A stretch of DNA of 64,000 bases from Pedobacter sp. KBW06 (lineage in GTDB: Bacteria > Bacteroidota > Bacteroidia > Sphingobacteriales > Sphingobacteriaceae), in contig NZ_QAJL01000001.1 of assembly GCF_003852525.1 (NCBI RefSeq), positions 1,327,133 through 1,391,132 on the forward strand, read 5' to 3'. Position numbers and translations under genes: made by a program. The notes under the pieces were generated by a model. The model saw only the letters and a program-made list of their open reading frames with translations. It had not been told where the DNA came from and searched no databases. This document shows positions 8,453 to 18,300 of this stretch, one piece after another (position 1 is the stretch's first letter; each line of letters starts with the position of its first letter).

Positions 8453-9358
8453 TTACAGCGCTGATTTAAATGAACGTGGACTTTCCCCAACCTGTTTCTT
8501 AAAGAAATTATTGAAATTCTGTGGGTGCTCAAAGCCCAGGCTATAGCTGATTTCTGCAATCCCCCAGTTGGTATACCTCAACAGGTTTTTAGCTTCTTTA
8601 ATGATCTTTTCCTGAATAATCTTTGAGGTAGGTTTTCCGGTGTAGCTCTTAACGCTGCTGTTGAGGTGATTTACATGGACATAGAGCTGCTTTGCAAAAT
8701 CAGCAGGGGTTTTAAGACTTAAGGCCATCCCGGGCGCATCTATAGGAAACTGATTATCCAGCAGGTCCAGAAACCGGTTCACTAACCTGTTGGGCTGGGC
8801 CGTTTTAACAGAGGGACATACATCTGACTGGATTTTTATACTGCTATAAATGATGAGCTTCAGCGCAGTTTCAATCATTTTATTTTTATGCTCAAAATCC
8901 TGATGGTACTCGGTATGCATCAATTGAAAGTAATGCAGGTAGGCCTCAAACTGTGTCTCATTCAAAAGAATAAAAGGATAAGGACTGCTTTGAAAACTGG
9001 CATATAAAGTATCCAGTTCTCTTTTGAGTTCTGTGCAGAGGTATTGTTCATTAAACAGGCATACATAACCTCCCTGTTGTTCAGAAACGTTTTCCCAGCC
9101 AAACTTCAGACTTGGGTTTGAAAAGAAAAGCGCGGGCTGGTTAACGTCTAAATCACCATTCTCTGTATTTAAGACGGCATGTCCGGTAGTCAGGCAGATC
9201 TTATAATAATCCTTTCTGTTAAACGGAATACTTACGGAACAGTGATCGCGCTTCAGTACATTAAAGTGGCTGGTGGTACCATTTGAACGCAATAAATCAA
9301 AAGGCAATTCCCTGTTCGTAGTCTGGTAATAATGTATAAGGGTTTCTTGCTTATCCAT
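8453..9358 (-). CDS. AraC-family transcriptional regulator
   Basis: About 301 aa from the ATG at 9358 (MDKQETLIHYY); an upstream Met at 9439 would add an unusual hydrophobic leader and overlap the promoter region. The N-terminal half is a cupin-like sensor. The C-terminal 100 residues hold the double helix-turn-helix (IIQEKIIKEAKNLLRYT, then EISYSLGFEHPQNFNNFFKK and GESPRSFK). It is divergent from the ompW-like gene, with about 150 bases between the starts, so that gene is the obvious target. Confidence 0.9.
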   Translation of the reverse strand: MDKQETLIHYYQTTNRELPFDLLRSNGTTSHFNVLKRDHCSVSIPFNRKDYYKICLTTGHAVLNTENGDLDVNQPALFFSNPSLKFGWENVSEQQGGYVCLFNEQYLCTELKRELDTLYASFQSSPYPFILLNETQFEAYLHYFQLMHTEYHQDFEHKNKMIETALKLIIYSSIKIQSDVCPSVKTAQPNRLVNRFLDLLDNQFPIDAPGMALSLKTPADFAKQLYVHVNHLNSSVKSYTGKPTSKIIQEKIIKEAKNLLRYTNWGIAEISYSLGFEHPQNFNNFFKKQVGESPRSFKSAL

Positions 9359-9364
9359 AATGAC

Positions 9365-9372
9365 CAAAATTA
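9365..9372 (-). promoter_or_regulatory. Possible -7 element for the AraC-type regulator
   Basis: Minus-strand TAATTTTG fits TAnnTTTG and ends 6 bases before the chosen ATG at 9358, implying an almost leaderless message. No -33 partner is visible, so it may be chance. Confidence 0.25.
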
Positions 9373-9483
9373 CATATTTATAGCTGTTGGCGATGCGAAT
9401 TTCATCAAATCTGTATAAAAATATATTGAGCAATATCATTTTTATACCTGCTTAAAGGCATTTTTATCCTTGGTATACCTCAA

Positions 9484-9491
9484 TAGATTTG
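9484..9491 (+). promoter_or_regulatory. Promoter -7 element for the OmpW-like gene
   Basis: TAGATTTG matches TAnnTTTG with TTTT at 9461-9464 in the -33 position (19-base spacing), 21 bases before the ATG at 9513. It is the best-spaced promoter candidate in the window. Confidence 0.5.
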
Positions 9492-9512
9492 CTTCAAATA
9501 AATATTACTGAT

Positions 9513-10202
9513 ATGAAAAAGTTAATTGTATCCATGGCGCTGTTGATGGCCGGACTTTACGTTTACCCTCAATCCTCCCAAACCGGAGAACAGTGGAGAG
9601 TCAGACTTAGGGGAGTCGCGGTTATCCCTCAGGAAAGTGCTTCAATCGGAGTGATAGGTGGTGATGCTAAGATTTCAAATTCCTTTATTCCGGAACTGGA
9701 TTTCACGTATTTCTTTAACAAACACTTTGCAGCAGAACTGATTCTTGGAACAACCAGGCATAAAGTGAATACGGTTGGGTCTGATCTAAGTGCAATAGGT
9801 GCAGCAAGCTCGGCAAAAGTAGATCTGGGCAAGGTATGGTTACTCCCACCCACGCTGACCTTACAATATCATTACCCTGTTGGAAAGTTTAATCCTTACC
9901 TGGGTGCGGGTGTCAACTACACCATTTTTTACAGTGCCGATGAAGGTCCGGTAGTCAAAGGAATAAAGTATAAGGACAAGTTTGCTTTTGCCGCACAGGC
10001 TGGTTTTGATTATGACATCAGCAAAAGGTTGTTTGTCAATGTGGACCTAAAGAAAATCTTTCTGTCTACCACTGCTACTGTTGATGCTTCGAACCTTACC
10101 CCATCAGGAAGTCCACAACTGGCTCCGGTGTTGAGCAATATTGAGGCAGATGTAAAAATCAGGCCCTGGTTATTGGGTGTAGGTATTGGCTGCAAGTTTT
10201 AG
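9513..10202 (+). CDS. OmpW-family outer-membrane protein
   Basis: About 229 aa from the ATG at 9513, which opens a signal peptide (MKKLIVSMALLMAGLYVYPQ). The mature part is an 8-strand OmpW-type barrel: LRGVAVIPQES at the start, PELDFTYFFNKHFAAELILG, WLLPPTLTLQYHYP, FNPYLGAGVNYTIFY and a terminal aromatic residue in LLGVGIGCKF, as needed for barrel assembly. OmpW proteins form narrow hydrophobic channels. Probably controlled by the divergent AraC regulator (inference from context). Confidence 0.9.
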   Translation: MKKLIVSMALLMAGLYVYPQSSQTGEQWRVRLRGVAVIPQESASIGVIGGDAKISNSFIPELDFTYFFNKHFAAELILGTTRHKVNTVGSDLSAIGAASSAKVDLGKVWLLPPTLTLQYHYPVGKFNPYLGAGVNYTIFYSADEGPVVKGIKYKDKFAFAAQAGFDYDISKRLFVNVDLKKIFLSTTATVDASNLTPSGSPQLAPVLSNIEADVKIRPWLLGVGIGCKF

Positions 10203-10234
10203 CCATTTGAATCTCTTTGAAAACTATGTTACTT

Positions 10235-10263
10235 GGCCTTTCCGGAATGATTTCGGAAAGGTC
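10235..10263. terminator. Hairpin between convergent ompW-like and hypothetical genes
   Basis: GGCCTTTCCG and CGGAAAGGTC form a stem with a 9-base loop, overlapping the stop of the minus-strand gene by two bases. There is no clear T-tract on either strand, so it may be an RNA 3'-end hairpin rather than a full intrinsic terminator. Confidence 0.4.
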
Positions 10264-10702
10264 ATATCTGCCCGTATAATGTGGCAATTCCTTCTTCTTT
10301 TTTTGCCAATTGAAGCAGTTCTTTCTGAAAACGATCAATCGCAGCCGGCTCCATAATAATTTCCAGCTTGAGCTTGTCTTTTTCCTCTTCCCGGTATTCG
10401 GTACATACATTAGCTTCCAGATGTACTTCTACACCCGCAATTCCATTTACCCCAACAGGATAGTATTTCATAGAAAAATAAGCGTAGCTATCTTTCTCCC
10501 CTGCTTCATAAAATAAAACCTCGCTGCTTTTTGGATAATCAATTAAAGACTTCGCAAAGGCTGATAAAGGCTTAGATTGTTCATATACTTCAGTACTGCC
10601 ATAAAAGCGACCGTTAAAAGCACTGACAGACATTTCAAACATATCGTCATCTTTCCAAATCACTTTTACTTCAAGAAATGGTTTTTGCAGGCTTAAATTC
10701 AT
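10262..10702 (-). CDS. Uncharacterised 146-aa soluble protein
   Basis: No family recognised. The protein is acidic, without a signal peptide or membrane segment, and reads as mixed beta strands (KPFLEVKVIWKDDDMFEMSV, EVHLEANVCTEYREEEKDKLKLEI) ending in a helix (AAIDRFQKELLQLAKKE). A -7 match (TAGGTTTG, 10727-10720) lies 17 bases upstream, so it is probably monocistronic. Codon use resembles the neighbours. Confidence 0.7.
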   Translation of the reverse strand: MNLSLQKPFLEVKVIWKDDDMFEMSVSAFNGRFYGSTEVYEQSKPLSAFAKSLIDYPKSSEVLFYEAGEKDSYAYFSMKYYPVGVNGIAGVEVHLEANVCTEYREEEKDKLKLEIIMEPAAIDRFQKELLQLAKKEEGIATLYGQI

Positions 10703-10719
10703 TTTGATAGTTTAAGGAG

Positions 10720-10727
10720 CAAACCTA
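10720..10727 (-). promoter_or_regulatory. Promoter -7 element of the 146-aa gene
   Basis: Minus-strand TAGGTTTG fits TAnnTTTG. It touches one arm of an 8-bp inverted repeat (ATCATTTC at 10727-10734 and GAAATGAT at 10752-10759), which could be an operator. Confidence 0.4.
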
Positions 10728-10762
10728 TCATTTCATTTGATTAATTACTACGAAATGATCAT

Positions 10763-10792
10763 AAAAAAGGAGTGGTTATCACTAACCACTCC
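10763..10792 (-). terminator. Intrinsic terminator ending locus 2
   Basis: A perfect 10-bp stem (GGAGTGGTTA / TAACCACTCC) with a 4-base loop, followed on the minus strand by six T residues. It sits 31 bases after the stop of the SRPBCC gene, the last gene of locus 2. Confidence 0.85.
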
Positions 10793-10822
10793 TACCAATC
10801 TAAAATTAACTAATGGAGAACG

Positions 10823-11359
10823 CTAATTGAGTTTCGCTGCGGGGATACTTTTAGTCATTTTCTCGAATCCGGCAATATAGCTGTCGAACTCAGCGGTCAG
10901 CTGACTAACCATCGCCTTCTTTCCCTCTTCATTTCCTTTGACCACTGCCCCCCACTGGACACTGGTTTTTTCCCCTTTTTCTTTTGTAAATATGGTAATC
11001 TCTGCAGAAGTGACTCCCTTTGGAAGGGACTCTTTATTGATCACTATGTTCATGAACTTATATTGCTGATCCAGTTGGGTAATGCTTTCTGAACGTTTCG
11101 TTCCATCAGAGAACACAATATCTCTTCCCACCGGAAAAGCAGGATCACTGATCTTGATCGAACTCAGGTATCCGTTCGCTGCAATCTTAAGCAAATCAAC
11201 ACTATTGAGAATTTCCCAGGCCCTGTGTTGATCCATATTAAATGCTACTTCTTTATTCACATCCCATTTTATTGGCGTAGCGGCTCCCATTTGAGCATAA
11301 GCGCTACTTCCTCCCAATACACCCAGTACCAGGAATAAAGACCATATTATTTTTCTCAT
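10823..11359 (-). CDS. Exported SRPBCC (START-like) domain protein
   Basis: 178 aa with a signal peptide (MRKIIWSLFLVLGVLGGSSAYAQ). The rest follows the SRPBCC/polyketide-cyclase layout: an N-terminal strand with the helix HRAWEILNSVDLLKIAANG, the DGTKRSESITQLDQQYKFMNI strands, TSVQWGAVVKGNEEG, and a long C-terminal helix. The family binds hydrophobic ligands in a deep cavity; the ligand here is unknown. It starts 12 bases after the TlpA-gene stop, so it is the last gene of locus 2. Confidence 0.8.
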   Translation of the reverse strand: MRKIIWSLFLVLGVLGGSSAYAQMGAATPIKWDVNKEVAFNMDQHRAWEILNSVDLLKIAANGYLSSIKISDPAFPVGRDIVFSDGTKRSESITQLDQQYKFMNIVINKESLPKGVTSAEITIFTKEKGEKTSVQWGAVVKGNEEGKKAMVSQLTAEFDSYIAGFEKMTKSIPAAKLN

Positions 11360-11371
11360 TTATAACCAGGA

Positions 11372-12529
11372 TTAATTACCAAAAATCTCTTTTAATTTTT
11401 TATCAAGGCTTTCTCCGCGAAGGTTCTTCTCAATAATGTTTCCTTCTTTATCTACGACTACCAGGTAAGGAATTCCGCTGAACAAATAGGATGACATCAC
11501 CTCTTTTGATTCCTTAGCATTTACCTGTGGCCAGGCCATTTTTTCTTCATTCATCGCTTTCTTCCAATCGTTCTCCTTGGCATCGACAGAAACCGCCAGA
11601 ATTTCCAATCCCTTGCTTTGATATTTCTTATACACTTCTTTCAAATGAGGAATTTCCTGGCGACAAGGTCCGCACCATGAGGCCCAGAAATCAACAATCA
11701 GGTATTTACCCTTAAAATCTTTAGGACTCCATTTTTTGCCATTCACATCCGGAAAAGCGAAGTCCGGCGCTTTTTTACCATTTGCAATCTTCGCCGTTTG
11801 CGCCATATTCTCCAGAATCTCCTTTTTCTTCTCCTTCGCTTGTGTTAACCAGGGATATTTTTTGGTCAGGTTATCCAGTGTAGACATCAGCAATTCCCCA
11901 TCTCTCTTCCAGCTTAAAGAATTCAAAGCATACAATACAGCGGGTTGATCTTTGTATTTATTCACGAGGTACTTGATGCGGAAGGTCATGTCAGTATTGA
12001 TCTTATCGAAACCATCTTTCACATAGTTGATCCATAAACTATCCTTCGAAAGACCAGCCTTCCATTGCTCCTGTCCTACTGCAATCATTTGCTGATAGTT
12101 GAGGTAGTTCACCAGGTTAACATCATTAATCAGGTCATTATCTGCAGAAGTATTCTCCATATAGATATATGGCGGATTCTTGATTTTCATCTTCGCCGTA
12201 TCAATCCCCCTCACGTTGACATGGATATTGTCCTTATCGGCCCAGAAATCTATACGGTCAAAATAATAAACCCTAACCTGATAAAAATCAGGCTTCTCCG
12301 CATTTACTTTGAAGGAGAAACTGTTATTGGCATCCAACTTTGTACTGTCCAGCGCTTTAAATGCCCTTTTAAATCCTTCTCCTTCGTATTTACCAAGGTA
12401 AATCCAATATTTATCTTCTGTATCAGGAAATTTCACCTTACCGGTAAAAGTCACCTGTTTTCCTTTTTGTGCAAAGCTGCTGCATACCATCATTAAGGCC
12501 GCAACGGCTAGTATCAATCCTTTTTTCAT
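11372..12529 (-). CDS. TlpA-family periplasmic thiol-disulfide oxidoreductase (locus 2)
   Basis: 385 aa: signal peptide (about 1-20), a DUF4369-like beta domain (about 25-120), a helical linker, and a C-terminal TlpA/AhpC-TSA fold with FWASWCGPC (Cys at about 286 and 289) and the cis-Pro loop in GIPYLVVVDKEG. Such proteins reduce or isomerise disulfides outside the cytoplasm. It lies between the thioredoxin-domain gene and the SRPBCC gene in the locus 2 operon. No client protein can be named from sequence. Confidence 0.92.
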   Translation of the reverse strand: MKKGLILAVAALMMVCSSFAQKGKQVTFTGKVKFPDTEDKYWIYLGKYEGEGFKRAFKALDSTKLDANNSFSFKVNAEKPDFYQVRVYYFDRIDFWADKDNIHVNVRGIDTAKMKIKNPPYIYMENTSADNDLINDVNLVNYLNYQQMIAVGQEQWKAGLSKDSLWINYVKDGFDKINTDMTFRIKYLVNKYKDQPAVLYALNSLSWKRDGELLMSTLDNLTKKYPWLTQAKEKKKEILENMAQTAKIANGKKAPDFAFPDVNGKKWSPKDFKGKYLIVDFWASWCGPCRQEIPHLKEVYKKYQSKGLEILAVSVDAKENDWKKAMNEEKMAWPQVNAKESKEVMSSYLFSGIPYLVVVDKEGNIIEKNLRGESLDKKLKEIFGN

Positions 12530-12560
12530 TTTTTTTATTTGCTTTATTTAGTTTTGGTTA

Positions 12561-13769
12561 TTAATCTTTCATCATTGGAGGCGTCATCTGCCCCTTTTCA
12601 CTGGCTTCTTTTCTAAGGGCCATCGCTTCTAAAGCCATACTTTCTGCATCTGCAGTTTTACCCTGCTTTTTTAAGATTCTTTTCTTCAGATCGGCTACCT
12701 GTATCTTGGTAAACAAGTCCGGATTTGCTTCCGAAATCTTTACCGCCCAGTTCAAAGCCTCCGGATAGTATTTTGCAGGCGCCCGACTGACCATATCATT
12801 GGCAGCAGTAACAACAACAGAAATCTTTTGTGGAAAGCTATCGTCGTTCCAGATCTTATTCAATCTTGCGGAGAACTTGTCCCATTGATTTGAAGCGGCA
12901 TATTCGGTCAGGTCCAGCTGACTTAACATCGGCTTTGAACTAACAGGTTCATCAGCTAAAAGCTTCCTTATCGCCGCAGCACGCTCCGCTGCATCCTTTA
13001 ATTCCGTTTTTTGCTCATAGGCTCTCTTAATAGAATACACCGATCTGTTGAAAGTCTGCTGGAAATAGGAATCCACGTTAGCCTTTCCATAGGCAGTGGC
13101 AAGCGATCCTTTATTTGCATATAAATAAGCAAAAGCGCTGGAAGAAGGGGTATTCAGATATTTTAAGATCAGCCTCCAGTTGTGCGCTTCCAGCAATGAA
13201 GTTTTAGGAAGTTTATCAAAATAAACCTTCGCCACCCTGCCCATTTTATCTGATTCGTAAGCCTTGTCCAGCCCTTCCAGATAAGCCAATGCCGTGGCTT
13301 CAGAATGGTCTCCGCCATTAAACTTTTTGGCCAGTCCGAATACCGTACTTTCCGGCTTTAAAGCTTTAACAGCCTCCCCCATAAATTCAGCAGCAGGCGC
13401 ACTTCCCACAATCTTGTGCACCACCTCTCCATCTCCATTGATGAACAAATAGGTTGGGAATGCATTGACACCAAATTTGTCTTTCAATGCAATCCCTTCC
13501 CCCTTCTCCATATCATACTTGACATTGATGAAAGTCTGATTAAACAGATCAGCAACACTGTCTTTGGTAAAAACATCTTTTGCCATCATTTTACAAGGCC
13601 CGCACCAGCTGGTATAAGCATCAAAAAAGATGAGTTTATTTTCTTTCTTTGCATTCGCCAGCTGTGTTTTCCAATCGGCTTCTTTAAACACAATCTCCCG
13701 GTGCTGTCCGGCGGCAGACAGCGCAACCAAACAGCCCAGTCCGACCATTAGTCTTTTCATTGTTCTCAT
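12561..13769 (-). CDS. Exported thioredoxin-domain protein with long helical C-terminus (locus 2)
   Basis: 402 aa. After a signal peptide (ending AAGQ), a thioredoxin domain spans about 25-140 with SWCGPCKMM (Cys at about 56 and 59) and the cis-Pro in AFPTYLFING. The remaining 260 residues are helical, probably TPR-like, and end in a Met/Pro-rich tail (MTPPMMKD). DsbD-gamma/thioredoxin_7-like proteins of this build are common beside SusCD genes. An alternative ATG nine bases in (MKRLMV) is equally plausible. Confidence 0.9.
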   Translation of the reverse strand: MRTMKRLMVGLGCLVALSAAGQHREIVFKEADWKTQLANAKKENKLIFFDAYTSWCGPCKMMAKDVFTKDSVADLFNQTFINVKYDMEKGEGIALKDKFGVNAFPTYLFINGDGEVVHKIVGSAPAAEFMGEAVKALKPESTVFGLAKKFNGGDHSEATALAYLEGLDKAYESDKMGRVAKVYFDKLPKTSLLEAHNWRLILKYLNTPSSSAFAYLYANKGSLATAYGKANVDSYFQQTFNRSVYSIKRAYEQKTELKDAAERAAAIRKLLADEPVSSKPMLSQLDLTEYAASNQWDKFSARLNKIWNDDSFPQKISVVVTAANDMVSRAPAKYYPEALNWAVKISEANPDLFTKIQVADLKKRILKKQGKTADAESMALEAMALRKEASEKGQMTPPMMKD

Positions 13770-13781
13770 ATTTATACTTGT

Positions 13782-15293
13782 TTAGGGGTTTTGTTCAAGG
13801 TTTGGATTTAACTGCATCTCCAGTGGTGGCAATGGGTAAACCACACGTTTATCCGTAGCTTCAATCGTTAAACTGGCAGCGCTATAATCGCTGTAGTTCC
13901 TGATCACAGGTAATCCATTGCGGAAATTATCAAAAGAAGAATGTCCTTCCCAGGCCAGCTCCAGCCTCCGCTCATTCAGCACGACTTCGAACATGGTTTT
14001 TCCCGCCAGCGCCATCGTTGCAGTGGTCCATGCCGGAGCATTTGCTCTTGTTCTGATCGTATTAACTGCAATCAGTGCATCAGAATTATTGCCTAATTTA
14101 GCCAGGGCTTCCGCCTTGTTGAGGTAAACTTCCGCCAGTCTAAGATAAGGGGTAGCGCTTCTGGTTTGCGAACTGAATTCGAAACCTCCCGGTGGAAAAA
14201 CCTGCTGAAAGTTGAACTTATTTACCGAGTTTCTGCTTTTGTCGGTTCCGGCAATCCGCTTATCGTTTTCAACGGTAATAAAGCCCTTTCTCAGGTCTGC
14301 AGCATTTTGATTAAGAATGGCCATATAGTCTGGGGAAGCAGCGTATTCTCCCTGATAAGGAAACCCAAATACATCTCTTAAAATCAGAAATTCATTTATT
14401 CTGTTTCCGTTCACATCATCGTGTCTGAAGCTGAAAATAAGTTCTTTATTGCTTTTTCCATCTATAGCAAATGAATTGCTGTAGGCTGCTCCCTGTAAAA
14501 GGCTGTACTTGTTGGCCGCGATCACTTTATCGGCATACTCCACTGCCTTCGTATTAAACTCGTTTTGAGGAGCAGAGGGTGTTCCTCCCATATACAGGTA
14601 AACCCTGGACAACAATGCCCATGCGGCCTCTTTCGAGGCATAATAATTTCCGCGCGTTTGTGTCATCAGTGCTGCCGCTTTTTCCAGATCTGCAATGACG
14701 CTGGCATATACTTCTTTGACAGTGTTACGCTTAGGTTTATAGTCCTTATCCACTGCTGAGTTTAAGGAAAGCGGAACTGCCAGGTTATTTCCATTGTTCT
14801 CATAATATGGTCTTCCATAAACCCGAAGCAAATTGAAGTAAGCCATTGCCCTGAGGAAATAGTTTTCTCCTTTGATCTGGTCAAATCCAGCTCCCTGTCC
14901 GTCGGAAATGGCATCTATCACTTTGTTCGCACCAAAAACAATCCGGTAAGAACAACGCCAGAAAGAGGAAGTCATCCCCTGAGTGGGAGAGTTTACATAG
15001 GTGTAGCTATCGCTTCTGCTTTGCGGAAAGGGCTGACTCGTGGCCAATAGGTTATTGCCCTTTAATTCACTTAAATTATACCAGCTCAGCGCATACGAAG
15101 CATCACCCGCAGCTCCGGTAACCAATAACGCATAATTGCCATTAGTCGCTACAGTAAGGCCATCTAAATTGGTAAGCAGTTCGGTATCGGCCTTATCATT
15201 TGAAGGCCTGATGTTCTCATTTATTGATTTCTTGCAGCCAAATAGTAAAATCGCTGCGAGACAGATATATAAGGATTGGATATACTTAGTCAT
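13782..15293 (-). CDS. SusD/RagB-family outer-membrane lipoprotein (locus 2)
   Basis: 503 aa with a lipoprotein signal (AAILLFGCKKS, Cys at about 20). SusD/RagB core: YFLRAMAYFNLLRVYG in the N-terminal TPR region, LRLAEVYLNKAEALAKLGN and VVLNERRLELAWEGH in the C-terminal region, ending LNPNLEQNP. It starts 11 bases after the SusC stop, so translation is probably coupled. It should form the surface lid on the locus 2 receptor. Confidence 0.94.
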   Translation of the reverse strand: MTKYIQSLYICLAAILLFGCKKSINENIRPSNDKADTELLTNLDGLTVATNGNYALLVTGAAGDASYALSWYNLSELKGNNLLATSQPFPQSRSDSYTYVNSPTQGMTSSFWRCSYRIVFGANKVIDAISDGQGAGFDQIKGENYFLRAMAYFNLLRVYGRPYYENNGNNLAVPLSLNSAVDKDYKPKRNTVKEVYASVIADLEKAAALMTQTRGNYYASKEAAWALLSRVYLYMGGTPSAPQNEFNTKAVEYADKVIAANKYSLLQGAAYSNSFAIDGKSNKELIFSFRHDDVNGNRINEFLILRDVFGFPYQGEYAASPDYMAILNQNAADLRKGFITVENDKRIAGTDKSRNSVNKFNFQQVFPPGGFEFSSQTRSATPYLRLAEVYLNKAEALAKLGNNSDALIAVNTIRTRANAPAWTTATMALAGKTMFEVVLNERRLELAWEGHSSFDNFRNGLPVIRNYSDYSAASLTIEATDKRVVYPLPPLEMQLNPNLEQNP

Positions 15294-15304
15294 GGGGTAT
15301 AGGA

Positions 15305-18300
15305 TTAAAATGTTAACTGTAAACCAAGCAGGTATTTCCGACTGGCGCCATATCCTGCACTTACGCCATAATTGTTCTCATTACCTGCCAGAACACCTTC
15401 GGGATCAGCTCCATAAAAGGTCTTTTTGGTAAAGACAAAAAGGTTATCACCACTCAGATAGATATTCGCTCTTTTTAGCTTAACCGCACTGATCAGCTTT
15501 TCCGGCAGGCTATAGGCGAGGCGAACATTCCGAACCCTGATGTGACTGGCGTCTTCCCATAACCTGGAACTGGAGCCATCAGCACCGTCTGTACGCGTCC
15601 GAAAAAGCATTGGCTCTGTCGCCTGGTCTCCTGGCTTTTCCCAGATCACCTGACCGCTACCTGGCTTGATCTGATTGTTTTTCAGGATGTTATTTCCCTC
15701 CGAAGAAAAGTAGGAATTTCTCGAGTTGTTAAAAACCAGATAATTGGCAGAGAAATTCAGCAATACAGAAAGCTCAAAGCCATTGTAGGAAAAGGTATTC
15801 AGTAAGCCGCCGTAATATTTGGGTGTCATGTTCCCTACAAACTGGTACTGAGCACTGTAAGCATCGCCGCTTAGTCCGGCAAGAACTTCATCTAAGGTGT
15901 TCACGATCGTCCGGCCGGTAACGTTACCCTGCCCGTCTATCGCTACCCGTTCAAATTGAGGCTTTCCTGTTTGAGCATCAACCCCAAGCCATTTAATGTC
16001 ATGTACACTGGAAATGTCATCACCCTCTTTTATCATACCCGAATTTCCACGCGAAAGCGTACCGTTGTATAATTTCTCTACTTTATTGGTATTGAAAGTG
16101 ATGTTAAAACCAGTTTCCCACTTGAACTTACCAGTCAGGTTTTTACTGTTCAACAGGAGTTCTACCCCACGGTTTAGCATCTGAGCGATATTCTGGTATT
16201 GACTAGGCACACCAAGTAAGGCAGAAGTTCCAACCCTTTGAATCAGGTCCGTAGTCCTTTTACGGTAAAAATCAGCACTGATGGAGAGCCTGTTGAACAA
16301 ACCAAGATCCAGCCCAAGGTTTGCTACATAAGCTTTTTCCCAGGTAATGTTACGGTTTCCGAGTTGGTTGATCACTGCTGCAGGATCCCCTCCATACTGG
16401 TAGCCGAAATTATAAAAGCTTTCCGTCAGGAAGTCCTCCCCTGCCACTTTTCCATTTGTACCATAACTCGCCCTCAATTTTAAATTACTGATGTATTTAT
16501 GGTCTTTCAACAGATCCTCGTTGGAAGCCAGCCAGGCACCACTCACAGAGTAGAAATGACCATCCCGTTTATCTATCCCAAAATTTGCAGAATAATCCAT
16601 CCGGTAAGAAGAATTTAGAAAATACCGTTCCTGGTAATTATAGCCTCCCTCTGCAAACAGAGAATAAGATCCGCGTGCAAATTTCTCTCCCCGGAAAGCT
16701 TTACCACTACCAGTGTTCCATACTTCAGCTGCTGCAGATGCAACTTTGATACCGGTAGGCATATTCTTCACCGATAAACTATTGTACTCAGAATTACTTC
16801 TGTTGTATTCAAAACCGCCTAAACCATTGATGCTATGGGAGCCAAACTGCTTACGTGCAGAAATCAGGTTCGAGGTCATAAACGAGTTTGTATTTGTTTT
16901 CTGCTGCACCAGACTTCCTTTATTCGTAGCCCCGGATAAAGACAAACGGTCCTGATAGGCCTCATAATTTATAAAAGAAGTATTATAGGAATTGTTGGAA
17001 GTCAGCGTAAGCCAATTGTTCAACTTATATTTCGCAGAAAGGACTCCCAACACCTGTTGAGTTTTGGTGATGGTGCTGTTATAAGGTAAATCGTATAGCG
17101 GATTCTGAGTGGTATTGCCCAAAGCATCAACGCCAAGAATCTTTTTAGGGCTCCCATCCTCATTGTTCGGCACATACCACGGTAAAGTTAAAGCACCGGT
17201 AAGTCCTCCGATCGGACTGGCATTGCCTTTATCAAAAATGGTACTTAGGTTCGCATTTAAACTTAGCTTACTGGTAATATTATGATCGAGATTTAATTTG
17301 AAGCTGGATCTCGTAAGGTCATTCCCTTTTAGTGCACCTTGCTCATTGTAGTTGTTGGCGCCAAAGTAATAACGTGTTTTCTCCGTTCCGCCAGAGAGCG
17401 AGAGGTCTACTGTTTTTGTCAGACCATCTCTGTACAACTCCCGGTTCCAATCGGTGTAACTACCAGTCACCGAAGCCGGAGGAAGGTATTTGTTCAGGTA
17501 AGCATCCTGCGTTAATCCTTCATTACTCACAGAGAAAGAGTTCAGCAACATTTTACGCTGGTAATCATAGAGTTCCTGACTGTTCATAAACTCAATTTTA
17601 CCCAGGTATCTTTTGCTGACCCCAAAACTGCTGTTCAGGTTCAACTGCGTGTTGCCTGCCACTCCTCTTTTAGTCGTGATCACCAATACCCCCTGACTGG
17701 CCCTGGAGCCGAAGATGGCAGTAGATGCTGCATCTTTCAATAAGGTAACGGTTTCAATGTCTGTAGAAGAGACGATGTCACTTGGATAAGCAACATCAGG
17801 ATAGATGATACCATCCACCACGATGAGCGGATTCAGGTTGTTTGTTACCCTTAAATTGTCTGTAATCGGCAAAGTACCCTGCCCCCGCACTACAAAACTG
17901 GCTTTATTATTTGGGTCGCCGGAAGGTTCAGTGATGTACATCCCGGCTATTTTTCCTTTCAGCTGGGAAATCAGGTTCGAAGTGGTTACTCCCTCCAGCT
18001 GACGCGCAGAAAAGGTTTGCAATGACCCGGTAATTTCGCTGGCCTTCTTTATGCTGTACCCGACCACCAGTGCTTCCTGGAGCTGGATTAATGCAGGCAC
18101 GAGGGTTACATTTATGGGCTCGTCACTGTCGTTGGAAACCACTTTCTCTATCCGTTTGCTCTCATAACCTACGGAACTAAACACCAAACGGTACTTTCCA
18201 GGAGAGAGATTGATGGTAAAGCTCCCGTTTAAATCGGTCACAGTGCTAAGATTGGTGCCATCTACTCTGACGGATACGCCGGAGATCGGACCTTTTCCGT

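Noticed and set aside
12065..12496. 143-aa plus-strand open frame
   Set aside because: Antisense to the TlpA gene, Ile/His-rich and without any recognisable motif.
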